The notes under the pieces were generated by a model. It did not search any database. It was not told where the DNA came from and was given only the letters and a program-made list of their open reading frames with translations. A program made the position numbers and the translations under genes. From an uncultured Collinsella sp. (GTDB taxonomy: Bacteria; Actinomycetota; Coriobacteriia; Coriobacteriales; Coriobacteriaceae), in assembly GCA_900543505.1 (NCBI GenBank), contig UQSB01000002.1:21490-85489 (forward strand): a DNA stretch of 64,000 bases. The letters run 5' to 3'. Below, piece by piece: positions 44,179 to 51,827 of this stretch; the stretch's first letter is position 1; each line of letters begins with the position of its first letter.

Positions 44179-45999
44179 ATGTCCGTTGAGGTCATGAGGT
44201 CTGTGATCGATGCTGCCGAGGGCCGCGTGCCCGTCGACACGCTGTTTACCAATGCGCAGATTGTCGACGTATATGGCCAGCGCGTGGCGCCCGGTAGCGT
44301 TGCCGTCAAGGACGGCGTAATCGTCGGCGTGCTCTACGACGGTCGCGACGATGCCGCCGGCACCTACGAGGCGGCTGAGGTCATTGACTGCCAGGGTCGC
44401 TATATCGCCCCCGGCTTTATCGACGGACATCTGCATATCGAGTCCTCGAACATCCGTCCCGCCGAGTATGCGCGCATGGCGGCGACGCGCGGCACCACCA
44501 CTGCCATCGCCGACAGCCACGAGATCGCCAACGTTTCCGGCCTGAACGGCCTGCGCTTTATGATCGAGGACGGCCGTCGCGCGCCCATTTCCATCAAGTA
44601 CATGATGCCCTCGTGCGTGCCCGCGCTGCCCGATGAGCAAGCGGGCGCTGTGATTACCGCCGCTGACATGCAGGCGTTTTTTGCCGAGTATCCGGGCGAT
44701 GTCTTTGGTCTGGGCGAAATGATGAACCTGCCGGGTGTCTTTATGGCCGATCCTGAGACCTGCGCTCGCATCGACGCTGCCAACCAGACGCCGTCCAAGC
44801 AGGTCGACGGCCATGCGCCACTTGTTGCCGGCAAAGACCTCAACGCCTATGCCGCAGCGGGTATTATCGCCGACCACGAGTCGACGATTCCCGAGGAGGC
44901 GCTCGATAAGCTGTCCCGCGGCATGTATGTGATGCTGCGCGAGGGCACGTGCAGCCACGACCTGGCCAACTTGTCGCCGATGCTGCTGGAGAACCCCGCC
45001 CGCGCCCGTCGCTGCTGCTTTGCGACCGACGACCGTGCTCCTTCCGACGCGCTTTCGACCGGTATGATCGACAATGCCTGTCGCGTGGCTATCGAGGCCG
45101 GCATCGACCCGGTGGTCGCCATCTCCATGGCGTCCCTTTCTACGGCTGAGGCATTTGGCCTGGACCACGGCTGCCGCGACCCACACGAGCTCCGTGGCGC
45201 GATCGCCCCGGGCAAGTGCGCCGACCTGCTGGTGCTCGATGACCTTACGTTTGCCAAGGCTCCGCATCGTGTTTATGCCGCCGGTGCCCTGGTGGCGCAG
45301 GATGGCACCTTTGTGGGCGAAATTGCACCCGAGATGGCCGAGGTTGCGGCCCTTGCCGATGGGCTGCGTGCTTCCGTTAAGCTGCCGAAGCTATCGCTCG
45401 ACGTGTTCGACTATGCCTTTAAGCCGGGCGAGGCCGTGATCGACGTGGTGCCGGGCAAGGCCATCACGGGCATGGCTCGTCCCGAGAATGCCGAGGGCCT
45501 GCGCCGCATTATGCTGATCGAGCGCCACGGCCGCGGCTTGTCACTGCAGGCCGAGGGGGCCGACGGTGATGGCCCTGCGGGCCTGGGTCTTGTTGGCAAG
45601 CACATTGGTCGCGGCTGGGTGCGTGGCTTTACCATTACGGGCGGTGCCATCGCCTCGACGATCGGCCACGACTCGCACAACGTGTGCGTGGTGGGCGACA
45701 ACGCGGCCGATATGATGGCTGCCGTTGAGGCCGTGGGCCAGGGCGGCCACGTGCTGGTGCGTAACGGCGAGGTCGTGGCGCGCATTCCGCTGGCGCTCGG
45801 TGGCCTTATGAGCGAAGGCACGGCCGAGGACGTTGCCGCGCAGCACGACGACTTTATGGTCAAGGCACGCGCCATGGGTATTGAGCCGCCGCTCGACCCC
45901 ATCATGGGCATCATCTTCCTGCCCCTGCCGGTTATCCCGACGCTCCGCATCCGCCCCGAGGGCATGTTCGACGTTACAACCTTCACCTACGCCGACTAG
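44179..45999 (+). CDS. ade: Adenine deaminase (Ade/AdeC family)
   Basis: A 606-residue amidohydrolase of the adenine deaminase family, which converts adenine to hypoxanthine and ammonia. The metal site is PGFIDGHLHIESS (His84 and His86), followed by the HEIANVSG and FATDDRAPSDAL motifs and the family-specific C-terminal domain (GHDSHNVCVVGDN, GVV-type loop, GLMSEG). AAAGGAG precedes the ATG. It is outside the purine locus but would feed adenine into hypoxanthine for XdhD. Confidence 0.93.
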   Translation: MSVEVMRSVIDAAEGRVPVDTLFTNAQIVDVYGQRVAPGSVAVKDGVIVGVLYDGRDDAAGTYEAAEVIDCQGRYIAPGFIDGHLHIESSNIRPAEYARMAATRGTTTAIADSHEIANVSGLNGLRFMIEDGRRAPISIKYMMPSCVPALPDEQAGAVITAADMQAFFAEYPGDVFGLGEMMNLPGVFMADPETCARIDAANQTPSKQVDGHAPLVAGKDLNAYAAAGIIADHESTIPEEALDKLSRGMYVMLREGTCSHDLANLSPMLLENPARARRCCFATDDRAPSDALSTGMIDNACRVAIEAGIDPVVAISMASLSTAEAFGLDHGCRDPHELRGAIAPGKCADLLVLDDLTFAKAPHRVYAAGALVAQDGTFVGEIAPEMAEVAALADGLRASVKLPKLSLDVFDYAFKPGEAVIDVVPGKAITGMARPENAEGLRRIMLIERHGRGLSLQAEGADGDGPAGLGLVGKHIGRGWVRGFTITGGAIASTIGHDSHNVCVVGDNAADMMAAVEAVGQGGHVLVRNGEVVARIPLALGGLMSEGTAEDVAAQHDDFMVKARAMGIEPPLDPIMGIIFLPLPVIPTLRIRPEGMFDVTTFTYAD

Positions 46000-46103
46000 T
46001 CATCGGGGTGGCGTGTCGCCTGACGCCGCGACCGTGAGACCTCTGGCATGTGTGAGCTATTTGCCAGGTCCTTGTAACGTTTACGCCCGCGGAGTCTTAT
46101 TTG

Positions 46104-46165
46104 AGCTCCCTTTGGGTACGTTGGAATCGGATACACGTTCGATTCCAACAAGCCCGAAGGGAGCT
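46104..46165 (+). promoter_or_regulatory. Long hairpin covering the HAD-gene ribosome-binding site
   Basis: AGCTCCCTT (46104-46112) pairs with AAGGGAGCT (46157-46165), and inside it GTTGGAATCG (46120-46129) pairs perfectly with CGATTCCAAC (46140-46149). The right outer arm contains the GAAGGGAG ribosome-binding site of the gene starting at 46171, and TTTTCT follows directly. It may be the adenine deaminase terminator, a translation-blocking structure, or both. Confidence 0.6.
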
Positions 46166-46170
46166 TTTCT

Positions 46171-46965
46171 ATGTTTAAACTGATTGCATCCGATATGGAC
46201 GGCACGCTGCTTGACGAAAACGGCCAGGTGCCTCCCGAGACCTACGAACTGATTCTGGCGCTACACGAGCATGGCGTGCATTTCGCCGCATCGTCAGGTC
46301 GTCGCTACGATCGCCTGTGCGAGTTCTTTGCGCCCGTTCGCGACAAGATGGACTTTGTCGCCGCTAACGGCGCCCAAGTCTACGCCGACGGTAAGATGGT
46401 AGACCGTGAGGTGTATTCGCACCTGGCGATTCGAAGGCTCGCCCAGGCCGTCGCGACGTTTCCCAATCTGCATCTTGCGCTCTTTGACCGTACCAAGTCC
46501 TTCCTGCTCGATGACGAGAGCAAGTTCGTGCGTGAGGTCGATAAGGACCTTCCCAATGCCGAGCGCATTTGGGAGCTGCCCGATCCCAGCGTAAATATCA
46601 TCAAGGCGAGTATCTTTTGCGACGACAGTGCGGTTATGGACAGTGCGTACGTGCTACAGCGCGAACTTGGTCAGCTCTTTACTTTTGCGCCTTCGGGCAA
46701 CGCGTGGATCGATGCCATGCAGCCTGGTGTGTCGAAGGCCTCGGGTATCGCGCAGCTCGCGGAGCATTACGGCATTGGTCGCGACGAGGTCATGGCGTTT
46801 GGCGACTCGATGAACGACTACGAGATCATTCGCTTTGTCGGCACGGGCTGCGCGATGGAAAACGCGCGCCCCGCGCTTAAGGCGGTGGCCGATCGCGTGG
46901 TGGGTTGCAACCGCGACCACGCCGTCCAGCAGGAGCTCCGTCGCGTGCTGGAGAGTCTCTCCTAA
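46171..46965 (+). CDS. HAD-superfamily Cof-type phosphatase 1
   Basis: A 264-residue Cof/YidA-type sugar or nucleotide phosphatase. Motif I is ASDMDGTLLD, motif II is AASSGR, the lysine motif is within VSKASGIAQLAEHYGI, and motif IV is FGDSMNDYEI. A C2 cap lies in the middle. Substrates of such proteins are broad and cannot be read from sequence. It is separated from adenine deaminase by the hairpin at 46104-46165. Confidence 0.9.
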   Translation: MFKLIASDMDGTLLDENGQVPPETYELILALHEHGVHFAASSGRRYDRLCEFFAPVRDKMDFVAANGAQVYADGKMVDREVYSHLAIRRLAQAVATFPNLHLALFDRTKSFLLDDESKFVREVDKDLPNAERIWELPDPSVNIIKASIFCDDSAVMDSAYVLQRELGQLFTFAPSGNAWIDAMQPGVSKASGIAQLAEHYGIGRDEVMAFGDSMNDYEIIRFVGTGCAMENARPALKAVADRVVGCNRDHAVQQELRRVLESLS

Positions 46966-46974
46966 TTCGGCAGA

Positions 46975-47070
46975 TGGGGACGTTCCTTTTCTGCCGACAG
47001 TGGGGGACAGTCCTTGCAGCTTTTTGCGAAGAGTGTCCCCAGTGACTAGTCGTTTAAGAACGTCCCCAAT
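46975..47070. repeat. Dispersed intergenic repeat (GGGGACGTTCCTTTT type), copy 2
   Basis: GGGGACGTTCCTTTTCTGCC opens the block, followed by GGGGGACAGTCCTTG, GTGTCCCC and AACGTCCCC, the last being the inverse of the opening GGGGACGTT. It lies between two convergent HAD-family genes and resembles copy 1 at 43974. It may form a large stem. Confidence 0.6.
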
Positions 47071-47083
47071 GACTGACCAATGA

Positions 47084-47926
47084 CTAGGCGAGGGCGGCCA
47101 TGATGGTGCGGGCGACGCCGTCGTGGTCGTTGTCGTATTCGGTGATGGCGTCGGCGGCCTCGCGATCTTCGGGCTCGGCGTTGATCATGGCCATGCCATG
47201 GCCCGCTGCCTGCAGCATGGGGATGTCGTTGATGTTGTCGCCGAACGCCCAGGCGTCGGCGAGACGCTCGCCCAGATGCTCACACAGCCACGTGAGGGCC
47301 GTTCCCTTGGTGGCGCCTTCGCCCATAACCTCGATATTCATGGCGTACGAACGCGTGACCTCAATGCCTCCGAGCGTGTCGAGCGCCGCCGCGATGGCGT
47401 CGCGATCGGCGGGGTCGTGCCAGTACATAGCGATGCGTTCGAGCGTCTCGACCTCGTCGATTTTGCTGTCGATATTCATGTCGATCGGCGTTCGTGTGCG
47501 CTTGAGCGAAGCCGCGATGTGGGGGTCGCCGCCACAGAACTCATCCAGACGCCCGTATAGCGAGCGGGGGAGGAAACACTGCCCGTCCGCGAAGATATCG
47601 AAGGTGACGTCATGGCCGGTGGCAATGCTATGGACGTGGTGGGCGATGGCGCGGTCGAGCGGACGGCTCAAGATGCACGTGGCGCGCGAGGCGTCGGTGG
47701 GCGTATCCTCGTCGAGCTGCCAGACGCTGGCGCCGTTGGCACAGACCGCGTAGTGCACGGCGGGATGGGCGAGAATGGGCTTAAAGATGCCCGACAGTGG
47801 ACGTCCCGTGCAGGGAACAAACTCGATGCCACGACGTGCGAGCTCGTCGAGCATCGCCCAGGTGGCATCGCTCATTTGCTTATCGCTCGTCAGCAGCGTC
47901 CCATCCATATCGGAAAACACAATCAT
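47084..47926 (-). CDS. HAD-superfamily Cof-type phosphatase 2
   Basis: A 280-residue Cof-type phosphatase with motif I FSDMDGTLL, motif II PCTGRPLSG, the KGTALTWLCEHLG lysine motif and motif IV FGDNINDIPML. It is convergent with the HAD gene at 46171 but not closely similar to it beyond the family motifs. It lies downstream of citrate synthase on the same strand, behind a terminator, so it is probably separately expressed. Confidence 0.88.
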   Translation of the reverse strand: MIVFSDMDGTLLTSDKQMSDATWAMLDELARRGIEFVPCTGRPLSGIFKPILAHPAVHYAVCANGASVWQLDEDTPTDASRATCILSRPLDRAIAHHVHSIATGHDVTFDIFADGQCFLPRSLYGRLDEFCGGDPHIAASLKRTRTPIDMNIDSKIDEVETLERIAMYWHDPADRDAIAAALDTLGGIEVTRSYAMNIEVMGEGATKGTALTWLCEHLGERLADAWAFGDNINDIPMLQAAGHGMAMINAEPEDREAADAITEYDNDHDGVARTIMAALA

Positions 47927-47951
47927 TTGATGCAGCCCTTTCTACTGGCAT

Positions 47952-47989
47952 AAAAAGCGTGGCCGAGGGCTTGGGTCCCTGGCCACGCT
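47952..47989 (-). terminator. Intrinsic terminator after citrate synthase
   Basis: On the minus strand AGCGTGGCC pairs with GGCCACGCT around a loop that itself can pair (AGGGACC/CCCT), followed by TTTTT. Confidence 0.85.
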
Positions 47990-48012
47990 CGAGTTCTATA
48001 ACGGTCCGCGTC

Positions 48013-49431
48013 CTAGCGGTCGGCGAGCGGCTTGTACTCCAGCGGCTCGATCACCGGACGATAGGCGGGGCGGATGATACGGTGCGCGCAGAAGAGCTCT
48101 TCCATACGGTGTGCCGACCAGCCGGCCATGCGGGCGACGGCGAATAGCGGCGTAAAGAGCGTTTCGGGCACGCCGAGCATCTTGTAGATAAAGCCCGTGT
48201 ACAGGTCGATGTTGGCGCAGATGGGCTTGGTCATGCCGTGGTCGCGCATGACCTGGGGTGCCAGGCGCTCGATGCGCTCGATGAGCGCGAACTCATCGCC
48301 CAGGTTCTTCTTGGCGGCAAGTGTGCGCGCGTAACGACGGCAGACCTCGGCGCGCGGGTCGCTGAGCGTATAGACGGCGTGGCCCATGCCGTAGATGAGG
48401 CCCGTGCCGTCGAAGGCCTGCTTGTCGAGGATCTTGCCCAGGTAGGCCGCGACCTCGTCCTCGTCCTCCCAGTTGGAGACATGCGCGCGGATGTCCTCGT
48501 GCATAGACACGACCTTGGCATTGGCACCACCGTGGCGCGGGCCCTTGAGCGAGCCGATAGCCGCGGCGTAGGCGGAATACGGGTCGGTGGCCGAAGACGA
48601 CAGCACGCGGCAAGCGAAGGTGGAGTTGTTGCCGCCGCCGTGCTCGGCATGCAGCATGAGCATAACGTCGAGCAGCATCGCCTCATCGCGGGTGAACGCC
48701 ATGCCGCCGCGCAGGACCTGTAGGATGGTCTCGGCGGTGGAGAGACCGGGCGTAGGGTGCGGCACGTGAACCTCGGAGCCGCGAAGCTTGGCGACCGAGG
48801 CCATGTGTGCGAAGGCGGCGATGCGCGGGAGACGTGCGAGCATGGAAATGGCGACGTCGATTTCGTGCTCGGGCGTGATCACGTCTGGTTCGGCATCGAA
48901 GGCGTAGAGCAGCAGTACGGCGCGCTGGAGCACGTTCATGATGCTCGACGATACCGTGGTCATAGGGAACTCTTTAACGTACTCGTCGCTCAGGTGCCTA
49001 AAAGCACCCAGACGTTCGCAAAAACCGTCAAGCTCTTCCTTGGTGGGCAGAGAGCCCGTAATGAGCAGATAAGCGACCTCTTCGTAGCCGTAGCGATTCT
49101 CGGCCTGGGCGTTGTTGACCAGATCCTCGATGCTGTAGCCACGAAGCGTGAGTTTGCCCTGATCGGGCACGACCTTACTGTCGACCTTGTTGTAGCCATG
49201 CACATCCGAGATGCGAGTGAGGCCCGCGACCACGCCCGAACCGTCTGCATTGCGCAGGCCGCGCTTGACATTGTGCTCGACAAACAGGTCCTCGTCATAA
49301 GGGTCGGTCGGCAGGCCGTGGTAGAGGTTTTCGCTTTCGGGCGAAATCTGACGGCTCGCCTCGTAATCCAGAACCAGGCGGCTCAAGTGGTCATCGAAGC
49401 GGTAATAGATTTTCTTGGCGTCGTAGGCCAT
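48013..49431 (-). CDS. gltA: Citrate synthase (citrate/methylcitrate synthase family)
   Basis: A 472-residue citrate synthase. Catalytic residues are in LMLHAEHGGGNNSTF (His), IYGMGHAVYTLSDPRA (His) and ANIDLYTGFIYKM (Asp). It condenses oxaloacetate and acetyl-CoA, or propionyl-CoA in methylcitrate synthases. The N-terminal extension of about 80 residues (FDDHLSRLVLDYEASRQISP) is longer than in short bacterial forms and matches a clostridial/coriobacterial type. GGAGCG precedes the ATG. It follows the ACT-domain gene by 77 bases on the same strand. Confidence 0.93.
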   Translation of the reverse strand: MAYDAKKIYYRFDDHLSRLVLDYEASRQISPESENLYHGLPTDPYDEDLFVEHNVKRGLRNADGSGVVAGLTRISDVHGYNKVDSKVVPDQGKLTLRGYSIEDLVNNAQAENRYGYEEVAYLLITGSLPTKEELDGFCERLGAFRHLSDEYVKEFPMTTVSSSIMNVLQRAVLLLYAFDAEPDVITPEHEIDVAISMLARLPRIAAFAHMASVAKLRGSEVHVPHPTPGLSTAETILQVLRGGMAFTRDEAMLLDVMLMLHAEHGGGNNSTFACRVLSSSATDPYSAYAAAIGSLKGPRHGGANAKVVSMHEDIRAHVSNWEDEDEVAAYLGKILDKQAFDGTGLIYGMGHAVYTLSDPRAEVCRRYARTLAAKKNLGDEFALIERIERLAPQVMRDHGMTKPICANIDLYTGFIYKMLGVPETLFTPLFAVARMAGWSAHRMEELFCAHRIIRPAYRPVIEPLEYKPLADR

Positions 49432-49508
49432 GCGCGCTCCTCTCCGGGCCGCATCGGGGTGACTTGCATGGGCATGCGCGCGTCAGGCTATCCCCAGCGG
49501 CTTGCTCG

Positions 49509-49796
49509 CTACAGGCGGTACATAAAGTTAAAGACGTCCTCGCGCTGGATGGACACGTTGACGCCCGAAAGCTCGCCGGCCTCGGCCAGCGCCTTCTGCA
49601 GCTCGGCGAAGTCGAGCTTGGACTCGGCGGTATCGGCCAGCATGGTCATGGTGAAGATGTCCTCGATAATGGACTGCGTGATGTCGCGGATGTCGACGTT
49701 GGCCTCGCCTAGGACACGGGTGACGCCGGCGACGATGCCGGGGCGGTTCTTGCCAAGGACGGTGATGACGATACGGGAGGACGAGATCTCGGCCAT
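49509..49796 (-). CDS. ACT domain protein (UPF0237 type)
   Basis: A 95-residue single ACT domain: RIVITVLGKNRPGIVAGVTRVLGEANVDIRDITQ, then a C-terminal FNFMYRL. ACT domains bind amino acids or other small ligands. In most Gram-positive genomes this UPF0237 protein sits next to a UPF0210 (DUF711) partner, which is not here; citrate synthase is downstream and an integrase relic upstream. AAAGGGTT lies just before the ATG. Confidence 0.88.
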   Translation of the reverse strand: MAEISSSRIVITVLGKNRPGIVAGVTRVLGEANVDIRDITQSIIEDIFTMTMLADTAESKLDFAELQKALAEAGELSGVNVSIQREDVFNFMYRL

Positions 49797-50192
49797 GGGA
49801 AACCCTTTCGCGTGATTGCGGCGCGCGCGGGGCGCTCCGCTACGGTACAGTGTTCATCATTGTACCTGTCTGGCGCAAAAAAGGCGCGCTCGCTGCGGCG
49901 TTACATGCCTGCAACATGAGCGTAAGGGGGAAGGCCGCACGGGGAAGAGCCGTCTGGCGCGTGTCCGGCTCGTGTTGGGTTGATTTCCGATCTCAGCCGA
50001 ACACATTGAGCGGACAGGCCGTTCCCGCAGTCAGCCGAACGCCTCCGACGGCTGATTCCGAACTGGAAGCGGAGGGCATCCCCGCCCTTCGGTAGGGGAT
50101 ACCGCTCCGCGGCGCATGCCGCGGGCGGCGCCCCTATCGGACCACCGTGACCTCAGTTGGGATGGGCCCAGCACTGCCGCGTACTCGGTGAG
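49797..50192. other. Gene-free junction region at the left edge of the accessory island
   Basis: These 396 bases hold no gene I can support. There are a direct repeat of CAGCCGAAC (near 49995 and 50031), G+C-rich hairpins (for example CCGCGGC/GCCGCGG near 50106-50125) and the promoter of the ACT-domain gene. The stretch may contain the scar of the element whose integrase fragment follows. Confidence 0.4.
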
Positions 50193-50918
50193 CTAGAGCC
50201 AACTGTTCGTCTTCACGTCGCGTATGGCGATATTTCGGTCGTCCGGCTCGGTGATGCCGTAGCCGAACGCCTGGAGCGTCTCGATGGACTCCTGGATCCT
50301 CTGTTGGAACATGGGACCCGGATCGACCCTCGGCCCGAGGTGCCCGCGCCAAAGGCACGGCGTGGCGCGCAGCATGTTATGGATTTTGGAGATGGGCTCG
50401 ATGTCGGCGTAGACGTTGAGCGTCGCCATGGCGTCCTTGTGGCCGAGGATCGATTGGAGCGCCTTGATATCGCCGCCTTGGCGGATCCACTGCGTTGCGA
50501 ACGTGTGGCGAAGGCCGTGGAACGTGATCAGCTCGTCGTTGGTGCCCATGAGGCCGTTGGTCTCCGAGAACGTCTTGAACGCCCTGCGGATATAGCTTGT
50601 CGTCGCGAAGGTCGCGCCCGGCTCCGACAGGATGTAGCAGTCCCCGATCTCGACCGCCCCGGTAAGGCCGCGCAAGCGCAGCTTTCCGCAGTCGATCTCG
50701 TGGGTCTCCTTCAGGAAGGGGAGTAGGCCGACCGGGTCGATGGGGATACCCCTGGCGTCATGGGTCTTGGTGTCCTTGATGAACGAACCCATTCCCTTCG
50801 CGTACGCCACCGAGTGTCTGATCGAGATCAGGCCCGTCTCGAAATCCACATCGCACCACCGAAGGCCGCAGACCTCGCCGATTCGCATCCCCGTGTGCAG
50901 GGCGAGTACGACCGCCCT
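50193..50918 (-). pseudogene. Tyrosine recombinase (integrase), N-terminally truncated
   Basis: The frame encodes only the catalytic domain of a phage-type integrase: TGMRIGEVCGLRW (first catalytic Arg), HGLRHTFATQWI (His-x-x-Arg), LGHKD (His/Trp position) and VYADI (nucleophile Tyr). The SAM-like core-binding domain is missing: coding similarity begins immediately after the stop codon of the XRE gene, in the same reading frame. No ribosome-binding site supports the internal ATG at 50888. It is best read as a relic of an integrated element, probably inactive. Confidence 0.8.
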
Positions 50919-51170
50919 CTAATCCTCGGCGGACCAATCGAGTCCGAACTCCTTTCGGGCATCCTCTTCGCTCATGACTTCGAGAAGGTCTCCGGGTTGG
51001 CAACGAAGGGCGAGGCATAGCTGCTCGAGTGTGTTGAAGCGAATGCCGCGAATATGCCCTTTTTTAATACGGGACAGGTTCACGGGCGTGGTTCCAATCC
51101 TTTCGGCAAGTTCGTTCGAGGAAATCTTTCGCTCGGCCATGATCTTGTCGAGGCGAACAATTACGGGCAT
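50919..51170 (-). CDS. XRE-family HTH regulator (YozG-like, DUF2975 partner)
   Basis: An 83-residue Cro/C1-type regulator: VIVRLDKIMAERKISSNELAERIGTTPVNLSRIKKG, then FNTLEQLCLALRCQPGDLLEV. This small XRE type is usually encoded next to a DUF2975 membrane protein, as here (nine bases upstream). The last residues (EFGLDWSAED) extend beyond the common length. It is divergent from the ABC permease gene and so a candidate regulator of it. Confidence 0.9.
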   Translation of the reverse strand: MPVIVRLDKIMAERKISSNELAERIGTTPVNLSRIKKGHIRGIRFNTLEQLCLALRCQPGDLLEVMSEEDARKEFGLDWSAED

Positions 51171-51179
51171 GGCGTTTCC

Positions 51180-51692
51180 TTACGCAATCTCGTCGGAGTC
51201 GAGGTACAGCTCTCGGGCGTACAAGAAGAGCTGGGAAAGCATGAACAGGACGATGCCGAGAACCAGAGAGGTCCAATCGAATGATGAAGCGATCTCTTGG
51301 GCGCCGACGGCCCCCTCGCCGCCAAACATCGAAACGGAGGTTTTGAGTGAGCCGGCGTAGAGGCTGGTGGCAGCTTGAACAACGAAGAGAATGCCGAGCA
51401 CCTTCAAGCATGTCGCAGACCCTTTCTTGAAGGGGTCTCCGCTCTTGATCGTCCACACGAGAACGGCGCTGAGGATGGTCGTAGCGATACCGATGACGGC
51501 AGGGACCAATGTCGAGATCGCAAGGGCTGGATACGCGGGGGAGTCTGCAATTACAGGGTTGTCGAGCACTTCGATTGCTGGCTTTAAGGAGAACGCCACT
51601 TGTGCGATGGCGGTGGCGCAAAGGGTCGCAGAGGCTATCGCACATGCGATGCGGAAGGAATGAAGCCGGGGAGTGCGATTGTCGGAACTCAT
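51180..51692 (-). CDS. DUF2975-type four-helix membrane protein
   Basis: A 170-residue protein with four hydrophobic segments (near residues 13-32, 53-82, 93-112 and 138-158), ending LFLYARELYLDSDEIA. Layout and the following XRE gene fit the DUF2975 family; such pairs are common in Firmicutes and Actinobacteria, and the membrane protein may sense or sequester. Function is not established. Start ATG at 51692 has GGAGGTTAT upstream. Confidence 0.75.
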   Translation of the reverse strand: MSSDNRTPRLHSFRIACAIASATLCATAIAQVAFSLKPAIEVLDNPVIADSPAYPALAISTLVPAVIGIATTILSAVLVWTIKSGDPFKKGSATCLKVLGILFVVQAATSLYAGSLKTSVSMFGGEGAVGAQEIASSFDWTSLVLGIVLFMLSQLFLYARELYLDSDEIA

Positions 51693-51768
51693 AATAACCT
51701 CCGAAGAATTTAAAAAACTCAGGTTACTTTTTAACAGTTTATGTTAAATTGACTTTGCCGGCAAGTAA

Positions 51769-51800
51769 TAAGGGCCGAGCATTTTGTTCGGCCCCTCTGT
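51769..51800 (+). other. Hairpin in the divergent ABC/DUF2975 control region
   Basis: GGGCCGAGC pairs with GTTCGGCCC around ATTTT, followed by CCTCTG. It lies between the divergent promoters and the permease start and could be an attenuator in the permease leader. The 135-base region is A+T-rich. Confidence 0.5.
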
Positions 51801-51827
51801 TCCGACTGGATGAGGTTAAGGTTGGCG

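Noticed and set aside
49797..50192. A tRNA gene serving as integrase attachment site
   Set aside because: No cloverleaf-capable sequence was visible here or at the right edge of the island.
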